Shown piece after piece: positions 20,728 to 31,047 of a stretch of 64,000 nt of DNA. How positions within the stretch are numbered: the first letter of the stretch is position 1; each line of letters begins with the position of its first letter. The DNA is from Acidobacteriota bacterium (GTDB lineage: Bacteria; Acidobacteriota; Terriglobia; Terriglobales; SCQP01), in contig DAIDIE010000004.1 in the NCBI GenBank assembly GCA_027459505.1, positions 43,726 through 107,725 of the forward strand. Reading direction: 5' to 3'. The position numbers and the translations under genes are program-made. Under the pieces are notes generated by a model. It saw only the letters and a list, made by a program, of their open reading frames with translations, ran no database searches and was not told the DNA's origin.

Positions 20728-23454
20728 ATGACTGGTGCAGAAACCCGCCGCCGCTTCCTGGAGTTCTTTCAGGCCCGTGGCCATAGAATCGTTGCCTCCT
20801 CCTCTTTAGTTCCGGCGCAGGACCCCACCCTGCTCTTTACCAACGCCGGGATGAATCAATTTAAGGACGTCTTCCTGGGCAGTGAAAAACGCGACTACAG
20901 CCGCGCCACCACCGCCCAAAAGTGCGTCCGCGCGGGTGGCAAGCACAACGATTTGGAAAATGTAGGGTTCACCAACCGGCACCACACCTTCTTCGAGATG
21001 TTGGGGAACTTCTCCTTTGGCGATTACTTCAAGAAGGACGCAATCCGCTTCGCCTGGGACCTGGTCACCTCCAAAGAAGAGGGCTACGGCTTTGACCCCA
21101 ACCGCCTCTACGCTACCGTGTTTACCGATGACGATGAGGCCTTTGAGCTCTGGGAAAAGATGATTGGGCTGCCCAAAGAGCGCATCTTCCGCCTGGGGGA
21201 GAAGGACAACTTCTGGGCCATGGGCGATACCGGTCCCTGCGGCCCCTGCTCGGAGCTGCACATTGACCTCGGGCCGGCCGCCAGCGAGAGCCATGTCGAT
21301 TGCCGTTTCCCTTGCGATTGTGGCCGCTACGTCGAGATCTGGAATCTCGTTTTCATGCAGTTTGAGCGGGACTCCAGCGGTAAGCTGACCCCGCTGCCCC
21401 GCCCCTCCATCGATACCGGCGCTGGCCTGGAGCGGCTCACCGCCGTCCTCCAGGGCAAGGTCTCCAACTTCGAAACCGACCTGTTTCAACCCATCATTGC
21501 TCACGCCGGACGCTTGGCAGGGGTGAAATACGGCGCCTCGGAACGCAGTGACGTCTCGTTGCGCATTATTGCCGACCACAGCCGCGCCGCCACCTTCCTG
21601 ATCAGCGATGGCGTGCTGCCCTCCAATGAAGGTCGCGGCTACGTGCTGCGCAAGATTATGCGCCGCGGCATCCGCCATGGACGCATCCTCGGCATTGAAG
21701 GCCCCTTCATGGACCAGCTCAGCGGCACGGTCGTGGCGGAAATGGAAGGCGCCTATCCGGAACTGCGCGAAACCCACACCCGCGTGGCGGCCATCATCCG
21801 CGCCGAAGAAGAGCGTTTTGCCCAGACCATGGCGTTGGCGCTGAAAGAGCTGGACCGCACCGAGCTGGTCATGCCGGATGGCCGCAAGCTGCCCCTCGCC
21901 GAGGCGCTGGCCAATACCCAAACGTTGAAAGAGCACCAGGCCTTGCAGGAGAGCGGCAAACAGGCGCCGCAGCCGGTCTTGGCCGGCGATCGCATTTTCA
22001 AGCTGTACGACACCTTTGGCCTCCCCCTGGACCTGTTGCGCGAGATCGCCGATGAGCGCGGCTTCAGTCTCGATGAAGAGGGCTTCCAGCGCGAGCTGCA
22101 GACCCAGCGCCAGCGCGCCCGTGCCAGTTGGAAAGGTGGCGACAAGGCCAGCGCCAGCCCCGTCTTTCAGGAACTGGCGGCTGAAGCAAAAACCCAGTTC
22201 GAAGGATATGAAAAGACCAGCACGTCGTCGGCGACTATTCGCGCCCTCATCCACAACGGCGAACGCGTCAACGAATTGCCCTCCGGCGTGGAGGCCGAGG
22301 CCGTCCTGGATCACACCCCGTTTTACGCCGCCAGCGGCGGGCAGATCGGCGATCACGGCGAGTGGCGCACCGCTTCCGGCGCGCTGGCCGCCGAGGTGCT
22401 CGACACGGTGGCGCCCGTCAGCGGTCTGATTGTGCACCGCATCCGTACCCACCAGCCGCTCAAGACCGGCGCGCAAGTCAGCGCCCAGGTGAATGAGGAG
22501 CGCCGGAACGCTACACGCCGCAATCACACCGCCACGCACCTGCTGCATGCCGCCCTCCGCCAGGTGCTGGGCACGCACGTGAAACAGGCCGGCTCGGTGG
22601 TTGAGCCCGGGCGCCTGCGCTTCGACTTCTCCCATTACGCCCCGCTCTCCCCGGCCCAGATGGAGGAGATCGAGCGCATCGTTAACCAGCAGGTTCTCGC
22701 TAATTCCGGCGTGACCACCGATATCATGCCGCTGGAACAAGCGGTGGAAACGGGCGCGATGGCGCTCTTTGGCGAGAAGTATCAGGACCGCGTGCGCGTG
22801 GTCAGCGTGCCCGGCTTCAGCAAGGAACTCTGCGGCGGCACGCATTGTACCCGCACTGGGGATATCGGAATGTTCCGCATCGTCTACGAATCGTCGGTGG
22901 CCTCGGGGGTGCGCCGCATTGAAGCGGTGACCGGCGAGGGCGCATGGCAACAGGCGCGTGAGGCTGGCGAGCGCCTGCATCGCTTGAGTGGACTGCTGCG
23001 CGCCTCCGAGCCCGAACTGGTCCAAGCAGTTGAAAAGATCATCGAGCAGCAGCGCGCGCTGGAACGCGAATTGGAAAAGCAGCGCATGAAGTCCGCGCAA
23101 TCGCAGGCCGGAGCCCAACTGGAAAGCAAACGGCAGGTCAAGGGCGTTGACGTGCTCGCCACCCGCGTCGACGGACTGGACCGCTCGCAACTGCGCAACC
23201 TGGTCGATGAGTTGCGCTCCAAGCTGGGCAGCGGCGTCGTCGCCCTGGGAACGGCGCAGGACGGCAAAACGGCGGTCATTATCGGCGTCACGCCCGACCT
23301 GACCGCAAAGCTGCCGGCGGGCAAGCTGATCAAAGCCATCCCCGGCCTGAGCGGCGGCGGCCGCCCCGATCTGGCCGAAGCCGGTGGCAAAGACCCGCAG
23401 GCCCTCGACGCTACCCTGCAGCAAGTCTACGGCGCCGTCGAGAGCATGCTGTAG
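20728..23454 (+). CDS. alaS: Alanyl-tRNA synthetase
   Basis: MTGAETRRRFLEFFQARGHRIVASSSLVPAQDPTLLFTNAGMNQFKDVFLG; editing motif HTATHLLHAALRQVLGTHVKQAGS; CGGTH. Confidence 0.98.
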   Translation: MTGAETRRRFLEFFQARGHRIVASSSLVPAQDPTLLFTNAGMNQFKDVFLGSEKRDYSRATTAQKCVRAGGKHNDLENVGFTNRHHTFFEMLGNFSFGDYFKKDAIRFAWDLVTSKEEGYGFDPNRLYATVFTDDDEAFELWEKMIGLPKERIFRLGEKDNFWAMGDTGPCGPCSELHIDLGPAASESHVDCRFPCDCGRYVEIWNLVFMQFERDSSGKLTPLPRPSIDTGAGLERLTAVLQGKVSNFETDLFQPIIAHAGRLAGVKYGASERSDVSLRIIADHSRAATFLISDGVLPSNEGRGYVLRKIMRRGIRHGRILGIEGPFMDQLSGTVVAEMEGAYPELRETHTRVAAIIRAEEERFAQTMALALKELDRTELVMPDGRKLPLAEALANTQTLKEHQALQESGKQAPQPVLAGDRIFKLYDTFGLPLDLLREIADERGFSLDEEGFQRELQTQRQRARASWKGGDKASASPVFQELAAEAKTQFEGYEKTSTSSATIRALIHNGERVNELPSGVEAEAVLDHTPFYAASGGQIGDHGEWRTASGALAAEVLDTVAPVSGLIVHRIRTHQPLKTGAQVSAQVNEERRNATRRNHTATHLLHAALRQVLGTHVKQAGSVVEPGRLRFDFSHYAPLSPAQMEEIERIVNQQVLANSGVTTDIMPLEQAVETGAMALFGEKYQDRVRVVSVPGFSKELCGGTHCTRTGDIGMFRIVYESSVASGVRRIEAVTGEGAWQQAREAGERLHRLSGLLRASEPELVQAVEKIIEQQRALERELEKQRMKSAQSQAGAQLESKRQVKGVDVLATRVDGLDRSQLRNLVDELRSKLGSGVVALGTAQDGKTAVIIGVTPDLTAKLPAGKLIKAIPGLSGGGRPDLAEAGGKDPQALDATLQQVYGAVESML

Positions 23455-23482
23455 CAGCAGCGGAGCAGCAGCTTCACCTCAC

Positions 23483-23660
23483 GAGCCAGGGCCGAGTCGA
23501 ACTGCTTTCGAGTTCGAGATCGCAGGCCGAAGTGCGGAGTTGCCTACTAGGTCCCGCACCGCTGGCGACTAGTAAAGCGCGGCCACCATCCGTGAGCTTC
23601 GGCCGGACACCGAAGCGGGTGGAATAAAAGCGGCCGTGCCGCAACGCTGGCATCGATCGC
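23483..23660. repeat. Dispersed intergenic repeat, copy 1
   Basis: GGGCCGAGTCGAACTGCTTTCGAGTTCGAGATCGCAGGCCGAAG...GGCCGGACACCGAAGCGGGTGGAATAAAAGCGGCCGTGCCGCAACGCTGG. Confidence 0.65.
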
Positions 23661-23739
23661 GCGCATTCCACTGGCACGTACACGTCGCCTGCGGCCTCCC
23701 GCCGGCGACCGCACCGGGCTACCTCAGGCGTTGCTCCGC

Positions 23740-25044
23740 CTACCATCGCAATACACCCAGACTTGCCGCCGCCAATGTCATCACGATAGAAATCGCCAAC
23801 AAGTAGGGGATGGAGAATTTCTGGTGTTCTTCCAACTCCACCTCCGCCAGTCCCGTCAGGAGGTAAGTTGCCGGGGTGAGTGGACTCACCGGAAAGCCGG
23901 TGGTCATTTGCCCCAGCACCGCGGCCTGTGCAATCTGCACTTGCGGTACCCCAAGCGCCGCGGCGGCATTGGCAAGCACCGGCAATACCCCGAAGTAAAA
24001 CGAGTCCGGATCGAACAAGAGACTGAGCGGCATTGAAATCAGGCCAAGGACAAATGGTATCTGCCCCGCCAACCTCTTCGGCACAAACGCTGCAACCGAC
24101 TTCGCCATGGCGCTCAGCATCCCCGACTGCCGCATGATTCCGGTAAAGCAGCCTGCCGCAAACAAAATCGCCGCCATGAGGAGCGCCGGTCGGGCATGCG
24201 CGTTGAGCCGCGCCGCCTGCGCTTCGAGTTTGGGGTAATTGATTGTCAACGCCAGCACCAGTCCCACCATGAAGACCGCGGCCGGCTGCAGGCGCAATCC
24301 GATCATCGTGCCAAACAGCGCCAGCGTCAGCAACAGGTTGACCACAAACAGACGCGGCCGGCGAAGTGTCCGTTCTTCATCGCTCAGCCGCTGGACAAGA
24401 CCCATCGCCGTTTCGGAACTCGTTTTTCCCTTGAATCCCAGTCTCGCCGCCTCCCGCTTTCCCATCCACCAGCACAGGGCAAAAACAAAGACCAGACCCA
24501 CTCCCTGTACCGGCGCAAGCGGGTTAAAAATCGCCGTGACTGGAATTCGCAACGCTGCGGAGGCGCGAATCATCGGCCCGGTCCAGGGCAAAAAGTTAGT
24601 CCCCGCCGCCATGGAAACGGCACAGGCCAGCACCCGCCGGTCCATACCCAGCCGGTCGTAGAGCGGCAGCATTACAGGAACCGTCACCAGAAAGCTGACC
24701 GCCCCGGAGCCGTCCAGATGGGTTAGCAGCGCCAGCAGCGCCGTGCCCGCTACAATGCGCGGCGGCGACACGCCGACCAGCGTAAGAATCCGGTCAATGA
24801 CCGGATCCAGCATCCCGGCGTCGGTCATCACGCCGAAATAGAGAATGGCAAAGACAAACATGGCCGCCACCGGCGCGACGCTCTTGATTCCCTGCGCCAC
24901 AAAACCGGCGGTCGCCAGCCCAAAGCCTCCCGCAAACGACGCCAAAACCGGTACGGAAATCAGCGCCACCATGGGAGAGAGGCGCCGCGTGAGAATACAA
25001 ATCAGCAGCACCAGAATTGTCGCTAATCCGAGAAGTGCCAGCAT
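23740..25044 (-). CDS. CitMHS-family citrate/carboxylate transporter
   Basis: [37 protein letters not shown]...[27 protein letters not shown]...[14 protein letters not shown] typical of CitM/CitH. Confidence 0.85.
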   Translation of the reverse strand: MLALLGLATILVLLICILTRRLSPMVALISVPVLASFAGGFGLATAGFVAQGIKSVAPVAAMFVFAILYFGVMTDAGMLDPVIDRILTLVGVSPPRIVAGTALLALLTHLDGSGAVSFLVTVPVMLPLYDRLGMDRRVLACAVSMAAGTNFLPWTGPMIRASAALRIPVTAIFNPLAPVQGVGLVFVFALCWWMGKREAARLGFKGKTSSETAMGLVQRLSDEERTLRRPRLFVVNLLLTLALFGTMIGLRLQPAAVFMVGLVLALTINYPKLEAQAARLNAHARPALLMAAILFAAGCFTGIMRQSGMLSAMAKSVAAFVPKRLAGQIPFVLGLISMPLSLLFDPDSFYFGVLPVLANAAAALGVPQVQIAQAAVLGQMTTGFPVSPLTPATYLLTGLAEVELEEHQKFSIPYLLAISIVMTLAAASLGVLRW

Positions 25045-25079
25045 AACGGCCCTGCGGTCGGCAAAACACGTTTACCCCT

Positions 25080-25406
25080 TCAATCCCTCTCGCCGCGAAC
25101 TGCTCCCTCGATCTCCAGCGTCAGCAGGACGGAGCTGAGACACTTCCCGTGCGCGTCCAGAGCGAGCGAACGGGTCACCGATTCTCCCTGGCGCCGCTGC
25201 AGCACGAAATTGAGCGCCCCTAAATCCGGCAGCACGAAGCGCCGCACCGCACCGCCAGTGATCGCGGCAAAATGCGCCGCCACCCGCTCAGCCGTGACCT
25301 GCCGCTCCAGCAGCGGAAAGTCCTCCAGGCGGCGCGCAATCACCGACAGAGTGACAATGTCGCCTTTGTCGCCGGCTCGCCCATGAGCAATTTCGCGCAA
25401 CTGCAT
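25080..25406 (-). CDS. AtuA-like C-terminal ferredoxin-fold protein (small subunit)
   Basis: MQLREIAHGRAGDKGDIVTLSVIARR (HxRSGDKG-type motif); adjacent to the large AtuA-like gene. Confidence 0.8.
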   Translation of the reverse strand: MQLREIAHGRAGDKGDIVTLSVIARRLEDFPLLERQVTAERVAAHFAAITGGAVRRFVLPDLGALNFVLQRRQGESVTRSLALDAHGKCLSSVLLTLEIEGAVRGERD

Positions 25407-25526
25407 TTCCACCTCCTTCGCAATGCTCTCCCCCAAGCCTTCCGCTGGGCAAGAAACCGCACTCCCGCCCGCACCGCACCTGCAATGAACGCCCTGGCGG
25501 GCATGCCTTCGCCAACAGCGCCGCCT

Positions 25527-26858
25527 TTATGACACTTCGATCGTCCATTGGGAGGCCGCCGCCGATCGCGGAATGCATGTGGAAACAATCCCAATCGTTT
25601 CGCGCACACATTGCGACACACCGCCACCGCCCGCCGGACCGTTGGTATAGAGCGCTTCAACCTCGCGCGCAATCCTTGCCGCGGCCTTTCTGGCATCCGC
25701 CCGCCCCACCGCCCGCAGCCGAACTTCGGCGGGCTCCCTCATCCCATCCGGCACGATTCCAGCGGTCACCGAGTTGACCCCAATCAGGTCAAAGCGCAAG
25801 TCGCGCAAGGAATGCTCCTGTAGGCGCTCGCGCAAAATCGCCTCCGCCAAACGCGCCCGGCCCAGCGCGCCGGCGCCGGCATAGGAAATCTGCCCCTCAC
25901 CGATGAAGCCGTCGCGAACGCCGATGGAAACCTTGAGCGACTCGGGGCGGGCGCGGCCACCGCCCCCGCTGACTCGCACCCGGTCAGCAACGATCTGTTC
26001 AAACCGCACCTGCGAAAAATCCGCCACCACGTCGGGAGTCACGTACGCGGCGGGATCCTGGACTTCGTAGAGAAGCTGCTGTTTACAGGTAGCGGCATTG
26101 ATCAGTCCCCCCGAACCCTCCACTTTGCTCAGCACCGCGGCGCCATCCTCGCCAACCTCCGCAATGGGAAATCCGAGATGCGCCAGATTCGGAACTTCAT
26201 CCCAGCCCGGATCGGCAAAGTAGCCGCCCGTAAGTTGACCGGCACACTCCAGAAGGTGTCCCACGACGGTAGCCCGGCCCAGCCGTTCCCAATCCGTTAT
26301 CGTCCAGCCAAACTCATGCGCAAGAATCGCAACAAACATCGACGGGTCGGCCACCCGCCCGGTCAGCACGACATCGGCGCCCGCATCGAGCGCACCAAGC
26401 ATGGCCTCCGCTCCCAAGTAGGCATTGGCGGAAACCAGTCTGCCGGGGTCGGTTTGGGCAAGCTCACCCCCCGATGCCCGCGGCAGCGTTTCCTTGATCA
26501 GCCGCAGCACGTCGTCTCCGGCGACCGCCGCCACGCGCAGCCCGCGGATACCAAGACGCCGCGCGATTTCACACGTCTTGCGCGCCGCCGCCAGCGGATT
26601 GGCCGCGCCCATGTTGCTGACAATTCGTATCCTGCGCGCCGAGCAGACCGCAAGCACGGCCTCCATGCGCTCTTCCAGCAGCGGATCAAAACCAGCTTCG
26701 GCGTCTTGCAGACGCGCCTTCTGTGCCAGCGCTATGGTCCGTTCGGCAAGACATTCGAAAACCAGCCAGCCTAACTCGCCCTGCTGCGCCAGCTCGACCG
26801 CGGGCTCGATGCGGTCGCCGGAAAATCCAGCACCCGCGCCAATTCGAATGCTCTTCAC
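25527..26858 (-). CDS. DUF1446 / acyclic terpene utilization AtuA-like protein
   Basis: VKSIRIGAGAGFSGDRIEPAVELAQQGELGWLVFECLAERTIALAQ...SNMGAANPLAAARK...DVVLTGRVADPS. Confidence 0.85.
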   Translation of the reverse strand: MKSIRIGAGAGFSGDRIEPAVELAQQGELGWLVFECLAERTIALAQKARLQDAEAGFDPLLEERMEAVLAVCSARRIRIVSNMGAANPLAAARKTCEIARRLGIRGLRVAAVAGDDVLRLIKETLPRASGGELAQTDPGRLVSANAYLGAEAMLGALDAGADVVLTGRVADPSMFVAILAHEFGWTITDWERLGRATVVGHLLECAGQLTGGYFADPGWDEVPNLAHLGFPIAEVGEDGAAVLSKVEGSGGLINAATCKQQLLYEVQDPAAYVTPDVVADFSQVRFEQIVADRVRVSGGGGRARPESLKVSIGVRDGFIGEGQISYAGAGALGRARLAEAILRERLQEHSLRDLRFDLIGVNSVTAGIVPDGMREPAEVRLRAVGRADARKAAARIAREVEALYTNGPAGGGGVSQCVRETIGIVSTCIPRSAAASQWTIEVS

Positions 26859-27000
26859 TGCGTCCCCTCCACAACCTGTCCGGCCTCCGCCAGCGCCGGC
26901 GGCCACTCCCCGCTCGTCTGGAATGACCACCTCCGCAGTATAGAAACCGCGCTATCCCCTGTACAATTGATTGATCCGCACCTGACGATCGGAATTTCAA

Positions 27001-27897
27001 ATGATTCACGACCTGCGTCACGTCAAGGCCTTCCTGGCGGCGGCCCGCATCGGCAATTTCACTCGCGCGGCCGCGGAAATGCACATTTCCCAATCGGCTT
27101 TCACCGTGCAAATCCGCCAGCTTGAGGAGGCGCTGGGAGTCCGGCTCTTCGACCGCGGCAAACGCCGGGTGGCGCTCACCGCCGCGGGCCGGGAGTTGCT
27201 GGATCCGCTGGAGCGGATCATTGTTGAAGTGGAAACCATCGTCAGCAACACCCGCGAGCTGTCCGGCTTACGGCGCGGCATCGTCAAAGTCGCCGTGCTC
27301 CCTTCTGTCGCCGCCGCTTTGCTGCCCGAGGCGATCCGCCGCTTCACCAGCCGCTACTCAGGCGTGGTCGTGCAGGCCAGCGATGTCGTCGGCGAGCGCG
27401 TGCTGGACGCCGTGAAGAAGGACGAAGTCGATTTCGGCATTGGCAGCCGCATCCGCGCCGACCCGGAACTGCGGATGAAACCGCTGCTGACCGACAGAAT
27501 GGCCGCCTTTGTCCCCCGCCATCACGCCCTGGCGCGCCGCGAAGCGCTGACGCTGCAAGAGCTGGCGGCTTACCCGCTAATTGTTACCGGCAAGGAAAGC
27601 AGTGCCCGCGAGGTTCTGGATAAATCCTGCAAGCGCGAAAAAGCACCACTGACGATCGCCTGGGAAACCAATTACATGACCACCGCGCTCGGACTGGTGC
27701 GCGCCGGCCTCGGCGTCGCGGTCCTGCCGGAATCCGCCGTCACCCTGGAAAACACCGCTCATATCCGTCGCGTGGCCATTACCAGACCGGTGCTCTCACG
27801 CAGAATCGATATCATCCAGCGTAAAGACCGCACCCTTTCCCCAGCCGCCGGGAAACTCGTCGAAATTCTCCATGCGCTCGCGACCCCACCTGCGTAG
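27001..27897 (+). CDS. LysR-family transcriptional regulator
   Basis: N-terminal wHTH HVKAFLAAARIGNFTRAAAEMHISQSAFTVQIRQLEEALGVRLFDRGKRRVALTAAGRELL; divergent from the AtuA/CitMHS genes. Confidence 0.95.
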   Translation: MIHDLRHVKAFLAAARIGNFTRAAAEMHISQSAFTVQIRQLEEALGVRLFDRGKRRVALTAAGRELLDPLERIIVEVETIVSNTRELSGLRRGIVKVAVLPSVAAALLPEAIRRFTSRYSGVVVQASDVVGERVLDAVKKDEVDFGIGSRIRADPELRMKPLLTDRMAAFVPRHHALARREALTLQELAAYPLIVTGKESSAREVLDKSCKREKAPLTIAWETNYMTTALGLVRAGLGVAVLPESAVTLENTAHIRRVAITRPVLSRRIDIIQRKDRTLSPAAGKLVEILHALATPPA

Positions 27898-27992
27898 GCC
27901 GCCCGGGACGGTTCCGGCAATCAATAATTCCGAACGTTGTGATCTCGACTTTTCATTGTACAAATCGCCATCACACTTCTTATAGTGCTTTC

Positions 27993-29618
27993 ATGAAGAC
28001 ACTCCGGCTGGTTTTCCCCGCGGTCGCTCTGCTGCTGGCGCCTTTCTCCGCGGCTGCCGCACAACCCTCCCTCACCCGCGTGAAGATCGATACGGGCATG
28101 CTGCGGGGCTCGACCCACAACGGCGTGACCTCCTTTAAGGGCATCCCATTCGCCGCGCCGCCCGTGGGCGCAAACCGCTGGCGCGCTCCCCAGCCGGCGG
28201 CGCACTGGAAAGGCGTGCGCGCGGCAACACGCTACGGCGCCGACTGCATGCAGTTGCCCTTCCCCTCCGATGCCGCTCCACTGGGTACGCCGCCCAGCGA
28301 GGACTGCCTCTATCTGAACGTGTGGACACCGGCTCACCAGGCCAGCGCCAACTTGCCGGTGATGGTTTGGATCTACGGCGGAGGGTTTGTCAACGGCGGT
28401 AGCTCGCCGCGCGTTTATAGCGGCAGACATTTTGCCAAAGGCGGAGTGGTCTTCGTCAGCTTCAACTACCGCGTGGGCCGCTTTGGCTTCTTCTCCTTCC
28501 CGGCACTCTCTAAAGAGCAGGCTGGCCAGCCTCTGAACAACTACGCTTACATGGACCAGATCGCCGCTCTCCAGTGGGTGCGGCGCAACATCCGCGGCTT
28601 CGGCGGCAACCCGCATGACGTCACCATCTTTGGCGAGTCGGCGGGAGGCGGTTCCGTGCTGACGCTGCTGACCTCCCCGCTGACTAAGGGACTGTTTGAA
28701 AAGGCAATTGTCGAATCCGGCGGCGGACGCGATGCCCTGCTGGGCGTCCGCTATGTCCATAAGACGTCCCCGCAAGGCGTGCCCTCGGCGGAAAGCATTG
28801 GAGTGAACTTCGCCCGGGCCAATGGCATTGAGGGCACTGGTGCGGCGGCGCTGGCCAGGCTGCGCGCCCTGCCCGCGGAAAAAATCGTAGACGGGCTCAA
28901 CATGGCCTCCATGGGCAAGCAGCGCGACACCTACGGCGGACCGGTCATTGACGGCAAGATCGTTACCTCTACACCGCAGCAGGCGCTGCAGAGCGGCCAC
29001 TACTGGAAGGTGCCCCTCATCATTGGCGGTAACTCCGCCGACATCGGCTTTCCCATGTGGCACTCTCTGCCCGCCATCTGGTCCGCCTTCGGCCCGGCGG
29101 CCAAGCAGGCCCAGTCGGCCTTTGACCCCAGCGGCAAGGGCACGGTCATGCAGGTCGGCTTCCGCATTGCCGGCGAGATGATGATGATCGAGCCGGCCCG
29201 CTTTGTTGCCTCCACCCTCGCCGCCGATGGCGTCCCTTCCTACGAGTACCGCTTCTCCTACATTGCCAAGTCGCTGCGCGGCAAATGGTTTGGCGCCTAT
29301 CACGCCTCTGAAATTCCGTACGTGTTTGATACGGTTGCGGCGAAATATGGCAGTGCGCTTGCACCTTCGGATGCGAAGATCGCCCGCCAGGCCAACCAGT
29401 ACTGGCTCAATTTCGCCAAAACCGGAAACCCCAACGGCCCAGGCCTGCCGCACTGGCCCGCCTATCACGCCTCCTCCGACAAGCTGATCAACTTCACCGC
29501 ACAGGGTCCCATAGGCGAGGCCGACCCGTGGAAGAAGCAGTTGGATCTGGTGGAGGGACTGGAACAACGGTTGGCCACCATGCGCCAACACCATCAATCC
29601 GCCGCGACCGGAAAATAG
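27993..29618 (+). CDS. Secreted type-B carboxylesterase
   Basis: GIPFAAPPVGANRWRAPQP, EDCLYLNVWTP, FGESAGGGSVL nucleophile elbow; signal peptide. Confidence 0.95.
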   Translation: MKTLRLVFPAVALLLAPFSAAAAQPSLTRVKIDTGMLRGSTHNGVTSFKGIPFAAPPVGANRWRAPQPAAHWKGVRAATRYGADCMQLPFPSDAAPLGTPPSEDCLYLNVWTPAHQASANLPVMVWIYGGGFVNGGSSPRVYSGRHFAKGGVVFVSFNYRVGRFGFFSFPALSKEQAGQPLNNYAYMDQIAALQWVRRNIRGFGGNPHDVTIFGESAGGGSVLTLLTSPLTKGLFEKAIVESGGGRDALLGVRYVHKTSPQGVPSAESIGVNFARANGIEGTGAAALARLRALPAEKIVDGLNMASMGKQRDTYGGPVIDGKIVTSTPQQALQSGHYWKVPLIIGGNSADIGFPMWHSLPAIWSAFGPAAKQAQSAFDPSGKGTVMQVGFRIAGEMMMIEPARFVASTLAADGVPSYEYRFSYIAKSLRGKWFGAYHASEIPYVFDTVAAKYGSALAPSDAKIARQANQYWLNFAKTGNPNGPGLPHWPAYHASSDKLINFTAQGPIGEADPWKKQLDLVEGLEQRLATMRQHHQSAATGK

Positions 29619-29724
29619 TCCACCGTGCGGCGACCCGCTGCGGTTCCTCCAACCCAGCGGGTTCGCCGCACCGTTTCACCGGTAACGGCTTACCACCTAC
29701 CCTTTAGCTGTGCTTTGGGCTGTC

Positions 29725-29778
29725 GTCTCCGCCTGCGATCTCGAACCCGAAAACAGTTCGACTCGGCCCTCGCTCCAT
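29725..29778 (-). repeat. Dispersed intergenic repeat, partial copy 2 (reverse orientation)
   Basis: CGCCTGCGATCTCGAACCCGAAAACAGTTCGACTCGGCCCTCGCT = reverse complement of the copy-1 left half. Confidence 0.6.
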
Positions 29779-29832
29779 CAGCTCGACACCGCCCTGCTTG
29801 CTCGCCCCGCGGCAGGCTGCGCATTTGGGGCT

Positions 29833-31047
29833 TTACGCGCCGGGAATCAACGCCAGCAGCCGGAAGGGCGGATCGAATGCGCCTAACTGCGCCCCAGTAT
29901 GCGCATCCAGCCGAAAGATCTTCCCGCTGGCGCCTGGAAACCACATGCTGTGGCCATCCGGTGCGGGAAAAAATCCCTGCCCTTCCCTGCTAACCCCAAC
30001 AGCGGGGGTGTCTGGCAGACGCCACCGCTTCATGAGCTTCAGAGTCTTCGCATCGAAGAGCAACCCCTGCGCGCCCGAGGCGGCGAAAACGGCCAATCCG
30101 TCCGGTGAAGCTACCGGCCCCTCGTCCAGCATCTCCAGGCGACGCACCGGACGCTTCGGCAAAGGTTCACCCGTCCTGGGATCGCTCACCGTCTCATAGC
30201 TGGTCACCTTTTGGGTGTCGCTCCAGGACCGCAAAACCTTCTTGCCGCCGGGGTCAACCAGAACCAGGCTGGAGGCGCTGCCGTCGCTGAGCCGCAGCAC
30301 CAGTCTGCCGCTCGGCAACAAGGCGGCACGCTGCACGGCAAAGGCGTGCTGCCCAGCTCCGGGCAGGTGGGCGCCGCGGGCAATACTTGCGGCCGTCCAG
30401 TAAAAAACCTGGCGATTGGCGGAATCAAGAGCGGCCAGATCTCCACCCGCCAAATACAACCGCTGCCGTGCGCCATCCAGCAGAAACTGAGCATTGAGGA
30501 TTTCGCTGCTCCCATCCACAGAAGCGGGATGCAGCACGCGCAGCAGACGCAAGCCGGGAACGGTGACCACCGCCACGCCAGCTTCGCTCTTGCCGGCCCC
30601 ACAGGAAAAATAGGCCTCGCTATTGAGAGGATTGAAGAAGACGTGGTCGAAGCAGTCGATGGCGCGCCGGCTGAGCACTGCCTGCTTGAGCGGCTTAAGG
30701 GCTGGGGAGAACAGCGTTAAGCGGGAGAGCCCATCGCTGAGCAGAAGAGATTGCCCCCGTTGTATGAGCGCGCCCGAGGGCGACCAACCCAGATGCAGCG
30801 GGGCCGATTCCTGGATGCGCAACGACGGCGCTTCGAGAACGAAAACCCGCGCCGTTTGGGCGGCAGCGTGGGGCGGAACCCCAATCGCGTAAACCACCTG
30901 TTGCGCGGCCGCGCGCGAGCAGGCGGCCAAAGCAAGCAAAACCGCCACTCGCGCACAAATCGCGGCAACACGCGCCCAGCGGCGACTGGGCGCGTACGCT
31001 CGACACTGGCCGAAGCCCGTGCCTCGCTCCTCCAGCTTCACTGACAA
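29833..31047 (-). CDS. Secreted beta-propeller-like hypothetical protein
   Basis: Signal/lipobox-like LLALAACSRAAAQQ; repeated strand-rich segments; 3'/5' overlap with the next gene. Confidence 0.55.
   Translation of the reverse strand: MSVKLEERGTGFGQCRAYAPSRRWARVAAICARVAVLLALAACSRAAAQQVVYAIGVPPHAAAQTARVFVLEAPSLRIQESAPLHLGWSPSGALIQRGQSLLLSDGLSRLTLFSPALKPLKQAVLSRRAIDCFDHVFFNPLNSEAYFSCGAGKSEAGVAVVTVPGLRLLRVLHPASVDGSSEILNAQFLLDGARQRLYLAGGDLAALDSANRQVFYWTAASIARGAHLPGAGQHAFAVQRAALLPSGRLVLRLSDGSASSLVLVDPGGKKVLRSWSDTQKVTSYETVSDPRTGEPLPKRPVRRLEMLDEGPVASPDGLAVFAASGAQGLLFDAKTLKLMKRWRLPDTPAVGVSREGQGFFPAPDGHSMWFPGASGKIFRLDAHTGAQLGAFDPPFRLLALIPGA

Noticed and set aside
20806-23424. 872-aa ORF antisense to alaS
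   Set aside because: Long antisense ORFs are expected in high-GC coding sequence; alaS on + has full motif support and the antisense translation has low-complexity composition.
27921-29597. 558-aa ORF antisense to the carboxylesterase
   Set aside because: Same GC-driven antisense artefact; the esterase has a catalytic elbow and signal peptide.
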